Shown one piece after another: positions 9,471-18,840 of a DNA stretch of 64,000 nucleotides. The notes under the pieces are model-generated. The model ran no database searches. It saw nothing but the letters and a program-made list of their open reading frames with translations, and was not told where the DNA came from. The stretch covers positions 248,001 through 312,000 of the forward strand of contig CAKKRJ010000004.1 of NCBI GenBank assembly GCA_919902775.1, written 5' to 3'. A program made the position numbers and the translations under genes. Each line of letters starts with the position of its first letter. Positions within the stretch are counted from its first letter, which is position 1. The stretch is from Burkholderiaceae bacterium. Lineage in GTDB: Bacteria > Pseudomonadota > Gammaproteobacteria > Burkholderiales > Burkholderiaceae_C.

Positions 9471-10466
9471 TCAACGCAAACCGGTACTGGTGCGCAGGGC
9501 GCGTACGGAACCCTCGCCCACGGCAGCACCAAAGCGCTTGACCAAGCGTTCGGCCACATTTTCACGCTGGGTGTAATCAATGACATCGGGCGCCTTGACC
9601 ACCTCACGGGCCACGCCGTCGAGGCTACCCAGGCTATCGGCCAAGCCCATGTTCACGGCCTGCTGGCCGCTCCAGAACAAGCCGCTGAACATCTCTGGTG
9701 TTTCCTTCAGACGATCGCCCCGGCCTTTTTTCACCACATCAATGAACTGGGTGTGGATTTGATCGAGCATGGCCTGGGCGTGTTTGCGCTGCGGCTCCGT
9801 TTGCGGACTGAAGGGGTCCAGAAAACCTTTGTTGGCACCTGCCGTCATCAAACGGCGCTCCACGCCCAGTTTGTCCATCAGTCCGGTGAAACCAAAACCA
9901 TCCATCAGCACGCCAATGCTGCCCACGATGCTGGCTTTGTCCACGTAAATTTGGTCAGCGGCTGCGGCAATGTAATAAGCCGCCGAAGCGCACGACTCTT
10001 CCACCACGGCATAAATCGGTTTGTTGTGCAAAGCACGCAGCCGCACGATCTCGTCGTTGATGAGGCCCGCCTGAACCGGACTGCCCCCGGGCGAGTTGAT
10101 CAGCAAGACCAAGGCCTGCGAGCCCGAATCCTCCAGCGCCAGGCGCATGGCAGACATGACGTTTTCGGCGCTGGCTTCGGTCTCCGAACCGATCTCACCC
10201 ACGATGGACACCATCGCCGTGTGCGGCGCACTGGGATGGCTGGTGGGCGAGCTGTAGCTGAAAGCCTGCCAGAACACCACCGCCAGCAACACCAGCCAAG
10301 CCACGCGCAAGCCCACTTTCCAGCGGCGGGCAGTTTTCTGCTCGTTCAGGTTGGCAAAGGCCAGTTGCTCCAATGTCTGACGCGCCCAGCCTTCATCGAT
10401 GGGGGGCACAATTTTCACGGGGTCACTGGGGGCCGGGGCGGACGTGGGGTCCTGGGGGTCTTGCAT
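9471..10466 (-). CDS. sppA: Signal peptide peptidase SppA-type protease (S49)
   Basis: A membrane-bound serine protease that degrades leftover signal peptides. The start is ATG 10466 (MQDPQDPTSAP), two bases after the preceding stop. One membrane segment lies near residues 50-65 (VAWLVLLAVVFWQAF). The S49 core has INSPGGSP, the nucleophile Ser in CASAAYYIAAAADQI, then ASIVGSIGVL, and a Lys in TAGANKGFLDPF at the usual general-base position. It is the short single-domain form of about 331 residues, not the double-length E. coli form. It is the last gene of rluC-gph-Rieske-sppA. Confidence 0.92.
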   Translation of the reverse strand: MQDPQDPTSAPAPSDPVKIVPPIDEGWARQTLEQLAFANLNEQKTARRWKVGLRVAWLVLLAVVFWQAFSYSSPTSHPSAPHTAMVSIVGEIGSETEASAENVMSAMRLALEDSGSQALVLLINSPGGSPVQAGLINDEIVRLRALHNKPIYAVVEESCASAAYYIAAAADQIYVDKASIVGSIGVLMDGFGFTGLMDKLGVERRLMTAGANKGFLDPFSPQTEPQRKHAQAMLDQIHTQFIDVVKKGRGDRLKETPEMFSGLFWSGQQAVNMGLADSLGSLDGVAREVVKAPDVIDYTQRENVAERLVKRFGAAVGEGSVRALRTSTGLR

Positions 10467-10468
10467 GG

Positions 10469-10834
10469 TCAAAATTCGAGAGGTTTCAAGTTGTAGGCAG
10501 TATGCCAGTGAACCACGCCGTCCCACTCTGAAAGGTCTATTTTCACAAGGCCTCCGCGGCAAGGGCCGCCTGCACAAGCGCCGGTATCAGGCTGGTAATT
10601 GGCCCCGTGCGTGGCACACATCAAGAAGCGCCCCGTGTCATCAAAAAAACGGTCCGGCTGGTAATCCATTTCCATGGCCACATGGGTGCAGCGGTTCAAG
10701 TAAGCGTGCACCTGCCCTTGGTAACGGATCGCGAATGCGCGGCAAGTCTGCCCGGCATACACGATGTCGAAAGGCACGGCACGGCCCCCATTCACCAGAT
10801 CTGCGCTGTTGCACAAGGGAATCGTTGACGCCAT
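10469..10834 (-). CDS. Rieske [2Fe-2S] domain protein
   Basis: A small soluble protein of about 121 residues made of one Rieske domain. The cluster ligands are seen as CTH and, about 19 residues later, CATH. There is no membrane anchor and no oxygenase catalytic domain, so it is a stand-alone ferredoxin-like protein of unknown partner. The start ATG 10834 follows a strong AGGAGG site. It lies 13 bp after the phosphatase and 2 bp before sppA, an arrangement kept in many Burkholderiales. Confidence 0.88.
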   Translation of the reverse strand: MASTIPLCNSADLVNGGRAVPFDIVYAGQTCRAFAIRYQGQVHAYLNRCTHVAMEMDYQPDRFFDDTGRFLMCATHGANYQPDTGACAGGPCRGGLVKIDLSEWDGVVHWHTAYNLKPLEF

Positions 10835-10847
10835 GGCCCCTCCTTTT

Positions 10848-11537
10848 TCAAGCGTGTTGCAGCAACCAGTCGTGCAAATCGCGCACGCTGTGCGCCACAT
10901 GGCGCGGTTTCAGGGCATGAAAGACATCAGGCGCATGCGCGCCATAACTCACCCCGACGCTGGCACAACCGGCGTTCAAGGCCATTTGCAAATCGTGCGT
11001 GGTGTCACCAATCATCAAGGTGCGCTCGGGTTCAACGCCAAACTCGCGCATCAACTCGTGCAGCATCAGCGGATGGGGCTTGCCCGCCGTCTCGTCTGCC
11101 GTGCGTGAGCCGTCAAACCGGTGGCGCAGTTCCACCGCCTGCAAGGCCTCATTCAGGCCCTGACGACTTTTGCCCGTGGCCACGGTCACCCAGTGGTGCC
11201 GGGCTTTCAGGTCGTCCAGTAGCTCCAACACGCCGTCAAACAGGCTGATGTCGTTTTGGTGCTGGATGTAGTGGTGGCGGTAGCGCTCCCCCAGAGCCGG
11301 GTACTTGTCCTTGGGTACATCGGGCGCGGCGTGGGCCAGCGCAGGCATGAGGGCCATGCCGATCACATAAGAAGCCGCCTCACGGGTGGGCTGCTGCCCG
11401 CCCACATCCACCACCGCCCGCTGAATGCAACGGGTGATGATGGCCGTGGAGTCAAACAGCGTGCCGTCCCAATCGAAGGCGATCAGGTCAAACTGGCGGG
11501 GCCGAAATTCATTCAGTGGGACGGACATGGTCAACAT
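10848..11537 (-). CDS. HAD-superfamily hydrolase, phosphoglycolate phosphatase-like
   Basis: About 229 residues. HAD motif I is FDWDGTLFDST with nucleophile and acid/base Asp, motif II is ATGKSRQGL, and motif IV is MIGDTTHDLQMA. An alpha-helical cap lies between motifs I and II, as in Gph. The exact substrate cannot be told from sequence; 2-phosphoglycolate or a related phosphomonoester is likely. The 5' end overlaps the rluC 3' end by about 20-29 bases, with starts at ATG 11537 or ATG 11528, so translation is probably coupled. Confidence 0.88.
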   Translation of the reverse strand: MLTMSVPLNEFRPRQFDLIAFDWDGTLFDSTAIITRCIQRAVVDVGGQQPTREAASYVIGMALMPALAHAAPDVPKDKYPALGERYRHHYIQHQNDISLFDGVLELLDDLKARHHWVTVATGKSRQGLNEALQAVELRHRFDGSRTADETAGKPHPLMLHELMREFGVEPERTLMIGDTTHDLQMALNAGCASVGVSYGAHAPDVFHALKPRHVAHSVRDLHDWLLQHA

Positions 11538-12501
11538 AAGCCTTCAATTCGGGCGGTAAATCGGCTTGCAAGGCCACGCGCTCGGCAGTCACCGGGTGGT
11601 TGAACTGCAAGCGCCAGGCATGCAAAAACATGCGTTTGAGGCCAGGGCTGACGCCAGGCTTTTGAAGTTGGCGATTCCAGTCGAAGTCGCCATATTTGTC
11701 ATCGCCTGCAATCGGATGCCCTTGCGCGGCCAGGTGCACCCGAATCTGGTGGGTGCGCCCGGTCTTGATGGTCACTTCCAGCAAAGTGGCCCCCGGCAAA
11801 CGCCGGGACACCTTGACCAGGGTGATCGACCGCATGCCGTCCGGGTCTTCGGGGGTGGTCACCCGCACGCGCCGCTCCCCATCGGGCAACAAAAATTTGT
11901 GCAGCGGCTGGTCGATCACCTTCAGTTTGGCAGGCCATTCGCCCTTGACCAGCGCCAAATAGGTTTTGCCGGTCTCACGCTCACGGAACTGGTCTTGCAG
12001 GTGCTTCAAGGCACTGCGCTTTTTGGCCACCAACAAAATGCCGCTGGTGTCGCGGTCCAGCCGGTGCACCAACTCCAACAGCTTGGCCTGGGGCCGCGCC
12101 TGGCGCAATTGCTCGATCACGCCAAAGCTCACCCCCGAGCCCCCGTGCACGGCCACGCCGGCCGGTTTGTCGATGGCCATCAGGCTGTCGTCTTCCAGCA
12201 GCAGCGGAAATTCGCGGCCAGGCGCTGGGCGCGCGGCCTTTTCAGCGACTTTGTCAGACACACGCACGGGCGGCAGACGGATCTGGTCACCGGTTTCTAC
12301 CCGCGTTTCGGCCGAAGCGCGGCCTTTGTTGATGCGGACTTCGCCACTACGGATGATGCGGTAGACATGCGTTTTGGGCACCCCTTTGAGGTGACGCATC
12401 AAAAAGTTGTCCAATCGCTGACCGGCCGACTCTTCGTCCACCAACAACCATTTGACGGCAGGCGTCGCAGTGGCGGACTTGGCCCCTATAATGTGATTCA
12501 C
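11509..12501 (-). CDS. rluC: 23S rRNA pseudouridine synthase RluC
   Basis: Makes pseudouridine at 955, 2504 and 2580 of 23S rRNA in E. coli. An N-terminal S4 RNA-binding domain lies at residues 25-75 (AGQRLDNFLMRHLKGVPK), followed by the RluA-type catalytic domain with the nucleophile Asp in LVHRLDRDTSGILLVAK. The C-terminal TGRTHQIRVHLAAQGHPI is typical. It starts with GTG 12501 and is 330 residues long. It is divergent from rne, as in many Proteobacteria, and heads the rluC-gph-Rieske-sppA run. Confidence 0.95.
   Translation of the reverse strand: MNHIIGAKSATATPAVKWLLVDEESAGQRLDNFLMRHLKGVPKTHVYRIIRSGEVRINKGRASAETRVETGDQIRLPPVRVSDKVAEKAARPAPGREFPLLLEDDSLMAIDKPAGVAVHGGSGVSFGVIEQLRQARPQAKLLELVHRLDRDTSGILLVAKKRSALKHLQDQFRERETGKTYLALVKGEWPAKLKVIDQPLHKFLLPDGERRVRVTTPEDPDGMRSITLVKVSRRLPGATLLEVTIKTGRTHQIRVHLAAQGHPIAGDDKYGDFDWNRQLQKPGVSPGLKRMFLHAWRLQFNHPVTAERVALQADLPPELKAYVDHVRPTE
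12464..12492 (+). promoter_or_regulatory. Possible promoter reading toward rne
   Basis: A perfect TATAAT at 12487-12492 faces rne, just inside the 5' end of rluC. The -35 region at the expected spacing (about 12464-12469) is poor, so this would be a weak or activator-dependent promoter. If used, the rne leader would be almost 600 nt. Confidence 0.4.
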
Positions 12502-13089
12502 TGGCTATTGGCTGTAAGTGGTTGATTCAAATGGAAATGAATTCCTGAAGACAGGAGTTTAGTCCACCACCACCACGCCAAACCAGATGGTCGATGCCAC
12601 CCTCGGCACGATTTGCAGACTGAAGGCCAACGCCAACAGTGGCAAAACGCCCGGAGGTTGGGCCGACGCCCAGAAACCCAGATACGGAATACCCCAAGTT
12701 CAGCAGCCCTGAAGGCTGTTGGACGGATCAAAGCGAGATGGTTGTGTTGTTCGGAACTTTGCTGTTGTGGTTGGAATGGCTCACGAAGCCACACACCACA
12801 GTCACGCCTTGTGCCCGGCAGTTTGTCTTGGACACCGGGGGAAGCCCCCGGCAGTGGACGAATTTTTGCACGCCTTTTGCCTCGCCCCATCCACGCGCCA
12901 CGATCCCCATTCCTGTGCTCACGCGCAGCTGAGTGGCGGTCACTTTCGGCAATTCCCTTCGTTTCAGGCGTCAGCTCCGGCAACGTAGGCTTTGCGGTTC
13001 GCAGGAACCCAAAGCCGGTTGTGTAAACAGGTCCCAGAAGGCAGACATTTTTCTGCACTGGACCACGCTGACAAGAGAAGGAACGCATC
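12502..13089 (+). other. Long leader/intergenic region upstream of rne
   Basis: The 588 bp between the divergent rluC and rne starts hold no convincing gene. The region contains a strong hairpin, CCGGGGG (12835-12841) with a 3-nt loop pairing to CCCCCGG (12845-12851). Long rne leaders are known in enterobacteria to carry structures through which RNase E represses its own synthesis. A similar role here is inference, because the sequence cannot be matched by eye to the known leader. Confidence 0.5.
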
Positions 13090-16000
13090 ATGAAACGGAT
13101 GCTGATCAACGCCACGCAAGCTGAAGAGCGCCGCCTGGCCATCGTCGATGGACAAAAACTCCTCGACTACGAAATCGAAATCGAAGGGCGCGAACAGCGC
13201 AAGGGCAACATCTACCAAGCGGTGGTGACCCGCGTCGAGCCCTCCCTGGAAGCCTGCTTCGTGGACTACGGCGAAGACCGCCACGGCTTTTTGCCGTTCA
13301 AGGAAATTTCGCGCCAGTACTTTGCTGAGGGCGTGTCCGTCAGCCAGGCCCGCATTCAGGACGTCATCCGGGAAGGCCAATCCCTGTTGGTGCAGGTTGA
13401 AAAAGAAGAGCGTGGCAACAAAGGCGCAGCCCTGACCACCTTCGTCAGCCTGGCTGGTCGCTATGTGGTGCTCATGCCCAACAACCCGCGCGGCGGTGGT
13501 GTCAGCCGCCGCATCGAGGGCGATGACCGGGCCGAGCTCAAAGAAGCCATGGACCAGCTGGAATACCCCAAAGGCATGTCCATCATTGCCCGCACCGCAG
13601 GCATTGGCCGCTCGGCACCCGAACTGCAATGGGACCTGAACTACCTGCTCAAGCTGTGGACCGCCATCGACGGCGCATCACGGGGTGGCAAAGGCGCGTT
13701 CCTGATTTACCAGGAATCGAGCCTGGTGATCCGCGCCATCCGCGATTACTTCAACAACGACATCGGCGACATCCTGATCGACACCGATGACATCTATGAC
13801 CAGGCTCAGCAGTTCATGAGCCACGTCATGCCTGAGTTTGCCAACCGTGTGAAACGCTACCGCGACGACGCGCCGCTGTTCAGCCGTTTCCAGATCGAGC
13901 ACCAGATCGAATCGGCCTATGCCCGCACCGTGCAGCTGCCGTCGGGTGGTGCCATCGTGATTGACCACACGGAAGCCCTGGTGTCGGTCGACGTCAACTC
14001 GGCGCGCGCCATCAAGGGCGGCGACATCGAAGAAACCGCCACCCGCACCAACCTGGAAGCCGCCGACGAAGTGGCCCGCCAGATGCGCCTGCGCGATCTG
14101 GGCGGCCTGATCGTGATCGACTTCATCGACATGGAAGAAAGCAAGAACCGCCGCGAAGTGGAAAACCGCTTGCGCGACGCGCTGCGCCAGGACCGCGCCC
14201 GCGTGCAGTTCGGCTCGATCAGCAAGTTCGGCCTGCTCGAGATGAGCCGCCAACGCCTGAAACCGGCGTTGAGCGAAGGCGCATCGATTCCTTGCCCACG
14301 CTGCGGCGGTGCAGGCCATATTCGCGACACCGAAAGCTCGGCATTGCAAATCCTGCGCATCATCCAAGAAGAGTCCATGAAGGACAACAGCGCCGCGGTG
14401 CACGCCCAAGTGCCCGTGGAAGTGGCTTCTTTCTTGTTGAACGAAAAACGCTCCGAGATCGCCAAGATCGAATTGCAGCAACGCATCAACGTGCTGCTGG
14501 TGCCCAACAAGTCGCTGGAAACACCGCACTACAAGCTCGAGCGCCTCAAGCACGACGACCCGCGTCTGGACCGCATCGAAGCCAGCTACAAGATGGCCGA
14601 AGAAATCGAAGATGCCACCACCGTGACCCGCCGCTCGCAAGAGCCGACCAACAAGCAAACACCCGTGATCAAAGGCGTGTTGCCTGACGCGCCAGCGCCG
14701 ATTGCACCAGTCAAGGCAGAAGCCCCTGCGGCAGCTGCCGCAGCCAAACCGGCCCGCAAGCCCGTCACAACACCCGTGGTCGCCCCGGCAGCCACTGGTG
14801 GCTTCTTTGGCTGGCTGAAAAACCTGTTCGGTGGCGGCACCTCCGAGGCAGCGCCCGCATCGGTGGGCAAGAAAGACGAAAAAGCCCGCGAAGGCCGCAA
14901 CGGTGCGCGCCGGGAGGGGGGTCATGAAGGCACCCGCGAAAACGGCCGCGATGGCGAACGCCGGGAAGGTGGCCGTGACGGTCGCCGTGGTGGCCGCCGT
15001 GGTGAACGCAGCGAAGGGGCCCAAGGCGAGATCCGCGCTCCGCGTGAAGGCGGTCGCCGTGGTGAAGGACGTGCTGAAGGCCGAGTTGAAGGCCGAGTTG
15101 AAGGCCGCAACGAGCTGCGTGAGGGCGAAGCCCGCCCGGCACGCGCTGAGCGTGGCGAACGCGCCGAGCGTCCTGCCGGTGACCGCACTCCTCGCGAAGG
15201 CCGTCGCGATGGCCGTGGTGACCACCGCAACGAAGGACGCAGCGAAGCTCAGCCCGAGTTGAGCGCCGATGGCACCGAAGTGCGCAACGAACGTGCACCC
15301 CGTGGCGAAGGTCGCCGTGAGCGTGGCGAACGCGGTGGTGAAGGCCGCCGTGAACGTGGTGGCGAACGCCGCCAGGGCGATGCAGCCCTCGGCGAAAACA
15401 ACGCCCCTGAAACAGCGGTGATCACCGCTGAAGGCCAGGAAGCCCAAGCCCATCCAGAAAACGGCGCAGCGTCTGAAAACACAGGCGAACGCCGCGAGCG
15501 CCGCTCACGCGACCGCTATGGCCGTGACCGCCGTGAACGTGCAGGCGAACCACGCCAGGACAGCGCGAGCGAGGAAACCCCAAGCGATGTGAACGCCACA
15601 GCCTCTGCCGCCCCGGTTGCCGAAACCCACGCGGAAGACCGCCCTGCCCCACGCTCTTACTTTGAGCGTGCCCAGCAAGCGGCCGCAGCGCCGGCAGCCG
15701 AAGCCGCCATTGCCAGTGCAGAAGCACCTGCCCCAGCCGTGGCCGCCGCACCTGCTGCAGCCGAGCCTGTGGCAGCAGCACCGGCAACGGCCACAGAGGC
15801 CTCGGTGGTCGCAGCCCCCGTGGTCGCTCCCGCCCCCGTGGCACCCGTGGTGGCGGCCGCTGTGGTCAGCGAACCTGCTGCTGCACCTGCACCGGCACGC
15901 CTGCCTTCTGTGACCAGCTACACCCTGCAAATCGACAGCCTGCACCAAGTGGCGCAAGACTCTGGCTTGGTCTGGGTGAACTCGGATGCCGACAAAGTGG

Positions 16001-16143
16001 CTGCCGTCCAGGCCGCCATTGCAGCCGAGCCCCAACCCGTCCGTGTGCCACGCGAGCGTCCGCCGGCTGTGGTGTTGAACGAAGGCCCGTTGGTTTTGGT
16101 GGAAACACGCAAAGACCTCCAGCAGCTGAACGTGCCGTTCTGA
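13090..16143 (+). CDS. rne: Ribonuclease E
   Basis: The main endoribonuclease for mRNA decay and rRNA/tRNA processing; 1017 residues. The catalytic half has an S1 domain near residues 35-120, the Mg-binding Asp motifs SVDVNSARA and IVIDFIDME, and the Zn-link CPRCGGAGH near residue 401. A short amphipathic stretch, [14 protein letters not shown] near 570, resembles a membrane-targeting helix. The region of about 595-840 is a long Arg/Gly/Glu-rich disordered RNA-binding segment with imperfect DNA repeats, followed by an Ala/Pro-rich spacer and a conserved-looking last 80 residues ending LQQLNVPF, probably a protein-binding site. It is followed by a strong terminator. Confidence 0.96.
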   Translation: MKRMLINATQAEERRLAIVDGQKLLDYEIEIEGREQRKGNIYQAVVTRVEPSLEACFVDYGEDRHGFLPFKEISRQYFAEGVSVSQARIQDVIREGQSLLVQVEKEERGNKGAALTTFVSLAGRYVVLMPNNPRGGGVSRRIEGDDRAELKEAMDQLEYPKGMSIIARTAGIGRSAPELQWDLNYLLKLWTAIDGASRGGKGAFLIYQESSLVIRAIRDYFNNDIGDILIDTDDIYDQAQQFMSHVMPEFANRVKRYRDDAPLFSRFQIEHQIESAYARTVQLPSGGAIVIDHTEALVSVDVNSARAIKGGDIEETATRTNLEAADEVARQMRLRDLGGLIVIDFIDMEESKNRREVENRLRDALRQDRARVQFGSISKFGLLEMSRQRLKPALSEGASIPCPRCGGAGHIRDTESSALQILRIIQEESMKDNSAAVHAQVPVEVASFLLNEKRSEIAKIELQQRINVLLVPNKSLETPHYKLERLKHDDPRLDRIEASYKMAEEIEDATTVTRRSQEPTNKQTPVIKGVLPDAPAPIAPVKAEAPAAAAAAKPARKPVTTPVVAPAATGGFFGWLKNLFGGGTSEAAPASVGKKDEKAREGRNGARREGGHEGTRENGRDGERREGGRDGRRGGRRGERSEGAQGEIRAPREGGRRGEGRAEGRVEGRVEGRNELREGEARPARAERGERAERPAGDRTPREGRRDGRGDHRNEGRSEAQPELSADGTEVRNERAPRGEGRRERGERGGEGRRERGGERRQGDAALGENNAPETAVITAEGQEAQAHPENGAASENTGERRERRSRDRYGRDRRERAGEPRQDSASEETPSDVNATASAAPVAETHAEDRPAPRSYFERAQQAAAAPAAEAAIASAEAPAPAVAAAPAAAEPVAAAPATATEASVVAAPVVAPAPVAPVVAAAVVSEPAAAPAPARLPSVTSYTLQIDSLHQVAQDSGLVWVNSDADKVAAVQAAIAAEPQPVRVPRERPPAVVLNEGPLVLVETRKDLQQLNVPF

Positions 16144-16172
16144 CCTGCCAAGGTCCAGCGCCATCGCGCTGC

Positions 16173-16205
16173 AAAAAAAACCGGGCCCAGCGCCCGGTTT
16201 TTTTT
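16173..16205 (+). terminator. Rho-independent terminator of rne
   Basis: A run of A, then the arm CCGGGC, loop CCAGC, arm GCCCGG, and nine T. It starts about 30 bp after the rne stop. With A and T runs on both sides it could also work on the other strand. Confidence 0.9.
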
Positions 16206-16213
16206 ACTGTGAA

Positions 16214-16362
16214 AGAACAAGCTTCGGCTGCAGGGGCAGCCTCCTCCCCCCCCCGAACCCTGTTGGAGCGCACCCCCGTGCGCGAATGCTTCGGCCGCAC
16301 GGGCGGCCTCCCACAAAGACCTGCGAACCTTGTGGAAGCGCGCCCCTGCGCGCGAATGCCCA
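16214..16362. repeat. REP-like palindromic repeats after rne
   Basis: Three related GC-rich units in alternating orientation lie between the rne terminator and hemY. One is a GAAGCTTCGGCTG-like arm with its GCAGCC partner at about 16218-16245. The second is a doublet at about 16263-16315 (GGAGCGCACCCCCGTGCGCG, then a GGCCGCACGGGCGGCC unit ending in CCCACAA). The third lies at about 16330-16360 (TTGTGGAAGCGCGCCCC and its GCGCGC partner). The TGTGGGAGC-like ends with short hairpins are typical of REP/BIME elements. The rest of 16363-16488 shows nothing recognisable. Confidence 0.6.
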
Positions 16363-16488
16363 TTGGCTCTCATCATCCGGGACGTCGCCAAGCAACATGA
16401 ACGTTGACCTGATACCAGCACGCCACCACGTCAGCCATCGGGCCAGGGACTCGTGAGGGATCGAAGCGGGTCCCCCGATCAGCGGGTC

Positions 16489-17787
16489 TCAGCCCTGGGT
16501 GACCAAGGCGGCCTGCTTCCAGGCCTGTGCAGCGGCAGCGTGATCCTGGCGCTGTTCGGCCAATTCGGCCAAAGCAGACCAAGCCCGGCTCTTCAGCGCC
16601 GGTGCCTGCAAACCCTTGACCGCCTGGCCAAGCAAACCCTGCGCCTTGCCCCACAGTTGGTGGCGCAGGCACACCATGCCCGCCAGGTACTGCCAACGGG
16701 CATCCTGGGGCTGGGCTAGCTGAGCCGCTTCGACGCGGGCCAGCCATTGCCGGGCATCGACGGTTTGGGCGTCGGTCAGACTGGCTTCCATAGCCTGCAC
16801 CATGCGCGCCAATTGGTCGGGCGTCCAGTTGGACTGCGCCGATTGCAAAGGCGCCCACACCGGCTGGAGCCACGCCCGTGCCACCGCACCAGCGCCGCCC
16901 AAAGACAAAAGGCGCAAAACAGCCTCTGCCGCCAGATCGGGCATACCGCGCTGTGCCGGACTCAAGCTGAGCCACAAGCGCTGCACCGCATCGGCATCGT
17001 GCGTGTGTGACAACCATTCCAGAATCAGACTGCGCACCAGGCTGTTGGCCGTGGCGGGCGTGAAGGCACGGTGCTTGGCCAGCAGCAAGGCCGTATCCAG
17101 CGCTTGCGCTGGCTGCCCAGCCAAGCGGGCGGCTTTGAGTTGCAGCCGCATGGCCACCGTGCGGCGGGCCGTGGCCGGCGGCAAGTCTTGCAAGAGCACC
17201 AGGCTGCCCGCCGCATCCCGGTCATCCAATGACCAGCGAGCTGCGCGGAGTTGGGCCCCCTCGATCAAGGCCTGACGCTCGGACGACGACGGACCCTCTT
17301 TGGCCACCGAAAGCGCGGCTTGCCAATGGGTTTGCCGCACCTCACGGTCCTGCAAGGCGTGGGCCGATTCGGCCACCAAGATGTGCGCCAAGGTGCGCAA
17401 GGAAACGGCATGGTCCAACGCGAGACCGGCATCGCGCAACAGCGCTTCCTTTTCAAGGGCTGCTTGCGCCGCCTTGCGGGCGCGCAGAAAACGACCGGCC
17501 AAGAATTGACTGAGGGATTCGAGCATCGCCGCGTGGGCGGCCCGTTCTTTTTGCTGCAAACGCCAGCGCTGGGCCTGCTTGGGCAAAGACAACAAGGCCG
17601 ACAAAGCCTGCTGCGCCAGCACCACCACCAGCACCACCCCGCCCAGCACCAGCAAAACCAGATTGAGAGAAAGGTCGATTCGGTAAGGCGCCAAAAACAA
17701 GGTCACGGTGCCGTGGTTATGTCCGGCCAGCCAGGCCGCTGCCGCCGCCAATGCGAACAAACTGATGAGCCAAAGAGCTGCGCGCAT
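16489..17787 (-). CDS. hemY: HemY-like inner-membrane TPR protein of the hem operon
   Basis: 432 residues. Two N-terminal membrane segments (residues 4-21 and 41-60) are followed by the HemY_N motif region (GHNHGTVTLFLAPYRIDLSL) and a long helical, TPR-like tail. This proteobacterial HemY is not the protoporphyrinogen oxidase of the same name; its exact role in late haem synthesis is unclear. It lies 6 bp after hemX and ends the hemC-hemD-hemX-hemY operon. Confidence 0.9.
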   Translation of the reverse strand: MRAALWLISLFALAAAAAWLAGHNHGTVTLFLAPYRIDLSLNLVLLVLGGVVLVVVLAQQALSALLSLPKQAQRWRLQQKERAAHAAMLESLSQFLAGRFLRARKAAQAALEKEALLRDAGLALDHAVSLRTLAHILVAESAHALQDREVRQTHWQAALSVAKEGPSSSERQALIEGAQLRAARWSLDDRDAAGSLVLLQDLPPATARRTVAMRLQLKAARLAGQPAQALDTALLLAKHRAFTPATANSLVRSLILEWLSHTHDADAVQRLWLSLSPAQRGMPDLAAEAVLRLLSLGGAGAVARAWLQPVWAPLQSAQSNWTPDQLARMVQAMEASLTDAQTVDARQWLARVEAAQLAQPQDARWQYLAGMVCLRHQLWGKAQGLLGQAVKGLQAPALKSRAWSALAELAEQRQDHAAAAQAWKQAALVTQG

Positions 17788-17793
17788 GGTGGC

Positions 17794-18840
17794 TTACCTT
17801 CCAGCGGCCGCAGTGGCCAAAGCCGTCAAGGACCCTTCCAAACGGGGGGGCTCACTGGCTTGCAATTGAACGCCAGATTGCTCCAGCAACTGAAGCATTT
17901 GCGTGGTCTTGCGTGAAGACGCATCGGCATAACGGCGCACGATGACGGCCACAGAAGCCAGGTCGGCCCGCGCGGACTCTTTTTGACGCGCCAACAAACC
18001 CAGACGGGCATTGAGCAATTTGAGTTTGAGATTTTCGCGCAAGAAAAAGCCCTGCTCGGGGGACAACAGCGCCGCCTCGGGCGACTCGATGCGGCTCACT
18101 CGCACCAAGCCCTTGAGCTGGTCTGCAAACTGGTTCAAGCCGGACATCCACCACGCAGGTGGCGACGCGCTGCCTGCATCGGTCACGGACCGGTGCATGG
18201 TCGCGGTCGGCAAGGCCTGATTGGCCAACACCAAGCCATCCACCAAAGCCACGCCTTCGTCCAGTTTGATCAACAAGCCCGGCAAATCGAAGACCTGTGC
18301 CGTGTGCAAGCGGTCCAGGTCTTTTTCGAGCGCGCGAAGCACCGGTGCCAGCCGAGGCTGGGCTGCCCGCTGCACACGCAGTTGCGCCGATTTGAGCGTG
18401 GCCAGCAAGGGCTCTGTGCTGCCCGTCAATTGCGCCTGTTGCTGGGCCATGCGCAAAGCCGCTTCAATGTCCACCACCAAGTTTTCATCACGCGAACGCG
18501 ACAGGCTTTGCATCAACTCTTCCAACTGGCCCCGCTGCAAAGCCACTTCACCCAGACGGGCTTCGACCAGCGCCAAGCGTGCTGCACTGTCTTTCACTGT
18601 TTCTTGCGCTTGCTTGGCCCAGGCTTTGGCCTCCAGCGATTGTTGCCCCGCGTCCGAACTCTGCCGGGCCAGTTGTTCCTGGATGCGCGACAGCTTTTGC
18701 CACAGCAGCACAGACACCAGCAAAGCCAGGCAAGCCACGCCCAACGACAACCACACACGCCAGGCACGCCGGTTCGCAGACGGAGGGGCCGCAGCCACAG
18801 GCGCGGCGGAAGGGGATGCGGTTTCGGGCGTGGAGGTCAT
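17794..18840 (-). CDS. hemX: HemX membrane protein (annotated uroporphyrinogen-III C-methyltransferase-like)
   Basis: The start is ATG 18840 (MTSTPETASPSAAP), overlapping the hemD stop as ATGA. About 348 residues: an Ala/Pro-rich cytoplasmic N-terminus, one membrane segment near 32-52 (VWLSLGVACLALLVSVLLW), a long coiled coil, and a periplasmic helical domain with LDRLHTAQVFDLPGLLIKLD. There is no SAM-binding methylase domain, so the historical methyltransferase name is misleading. It is thought to be a scaffold in haem synthesis. Confidence 0.88.
   Translation of the reverse strand: MTSTPETASPSAAPVAAAPPSANRRAWRVWLSLGVACLALLVSVLLWQKLSRIQEQLARQSSDAGQQSLEAKAWAKQAQETVKDSAARLALVEARLGEVALQRGQLEELMQSLSRSRDENLVVDIEAALRMAQQQAQLTGSTEPLLATLKSAQLRVQRAAQPRLAPVLRALEKDLDRLHTAQVFDLPGLLIKLDEGVALVDGLVLANQALPTATMHRSVTDAGSASPPAWWMSGLNQFADQLKGLVRVSRIESPEAALLSPEQGFFLRENLKLKLLNARLGLLARQKESARADLASVAVIVRRYADASSRKTTQMLQLLEQSGVQLQASEPPRLEGSLTALATAAAGR

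Noticed and set aside
13678-15453. Long open frame of 591 codons on the minus strand inside rne
   Set aside because: It is the mirror of the GC-rich, repetitive rne coding region; the residue make-up is skewed and no domain is recognisable. RNase E on the plus strand is certain.
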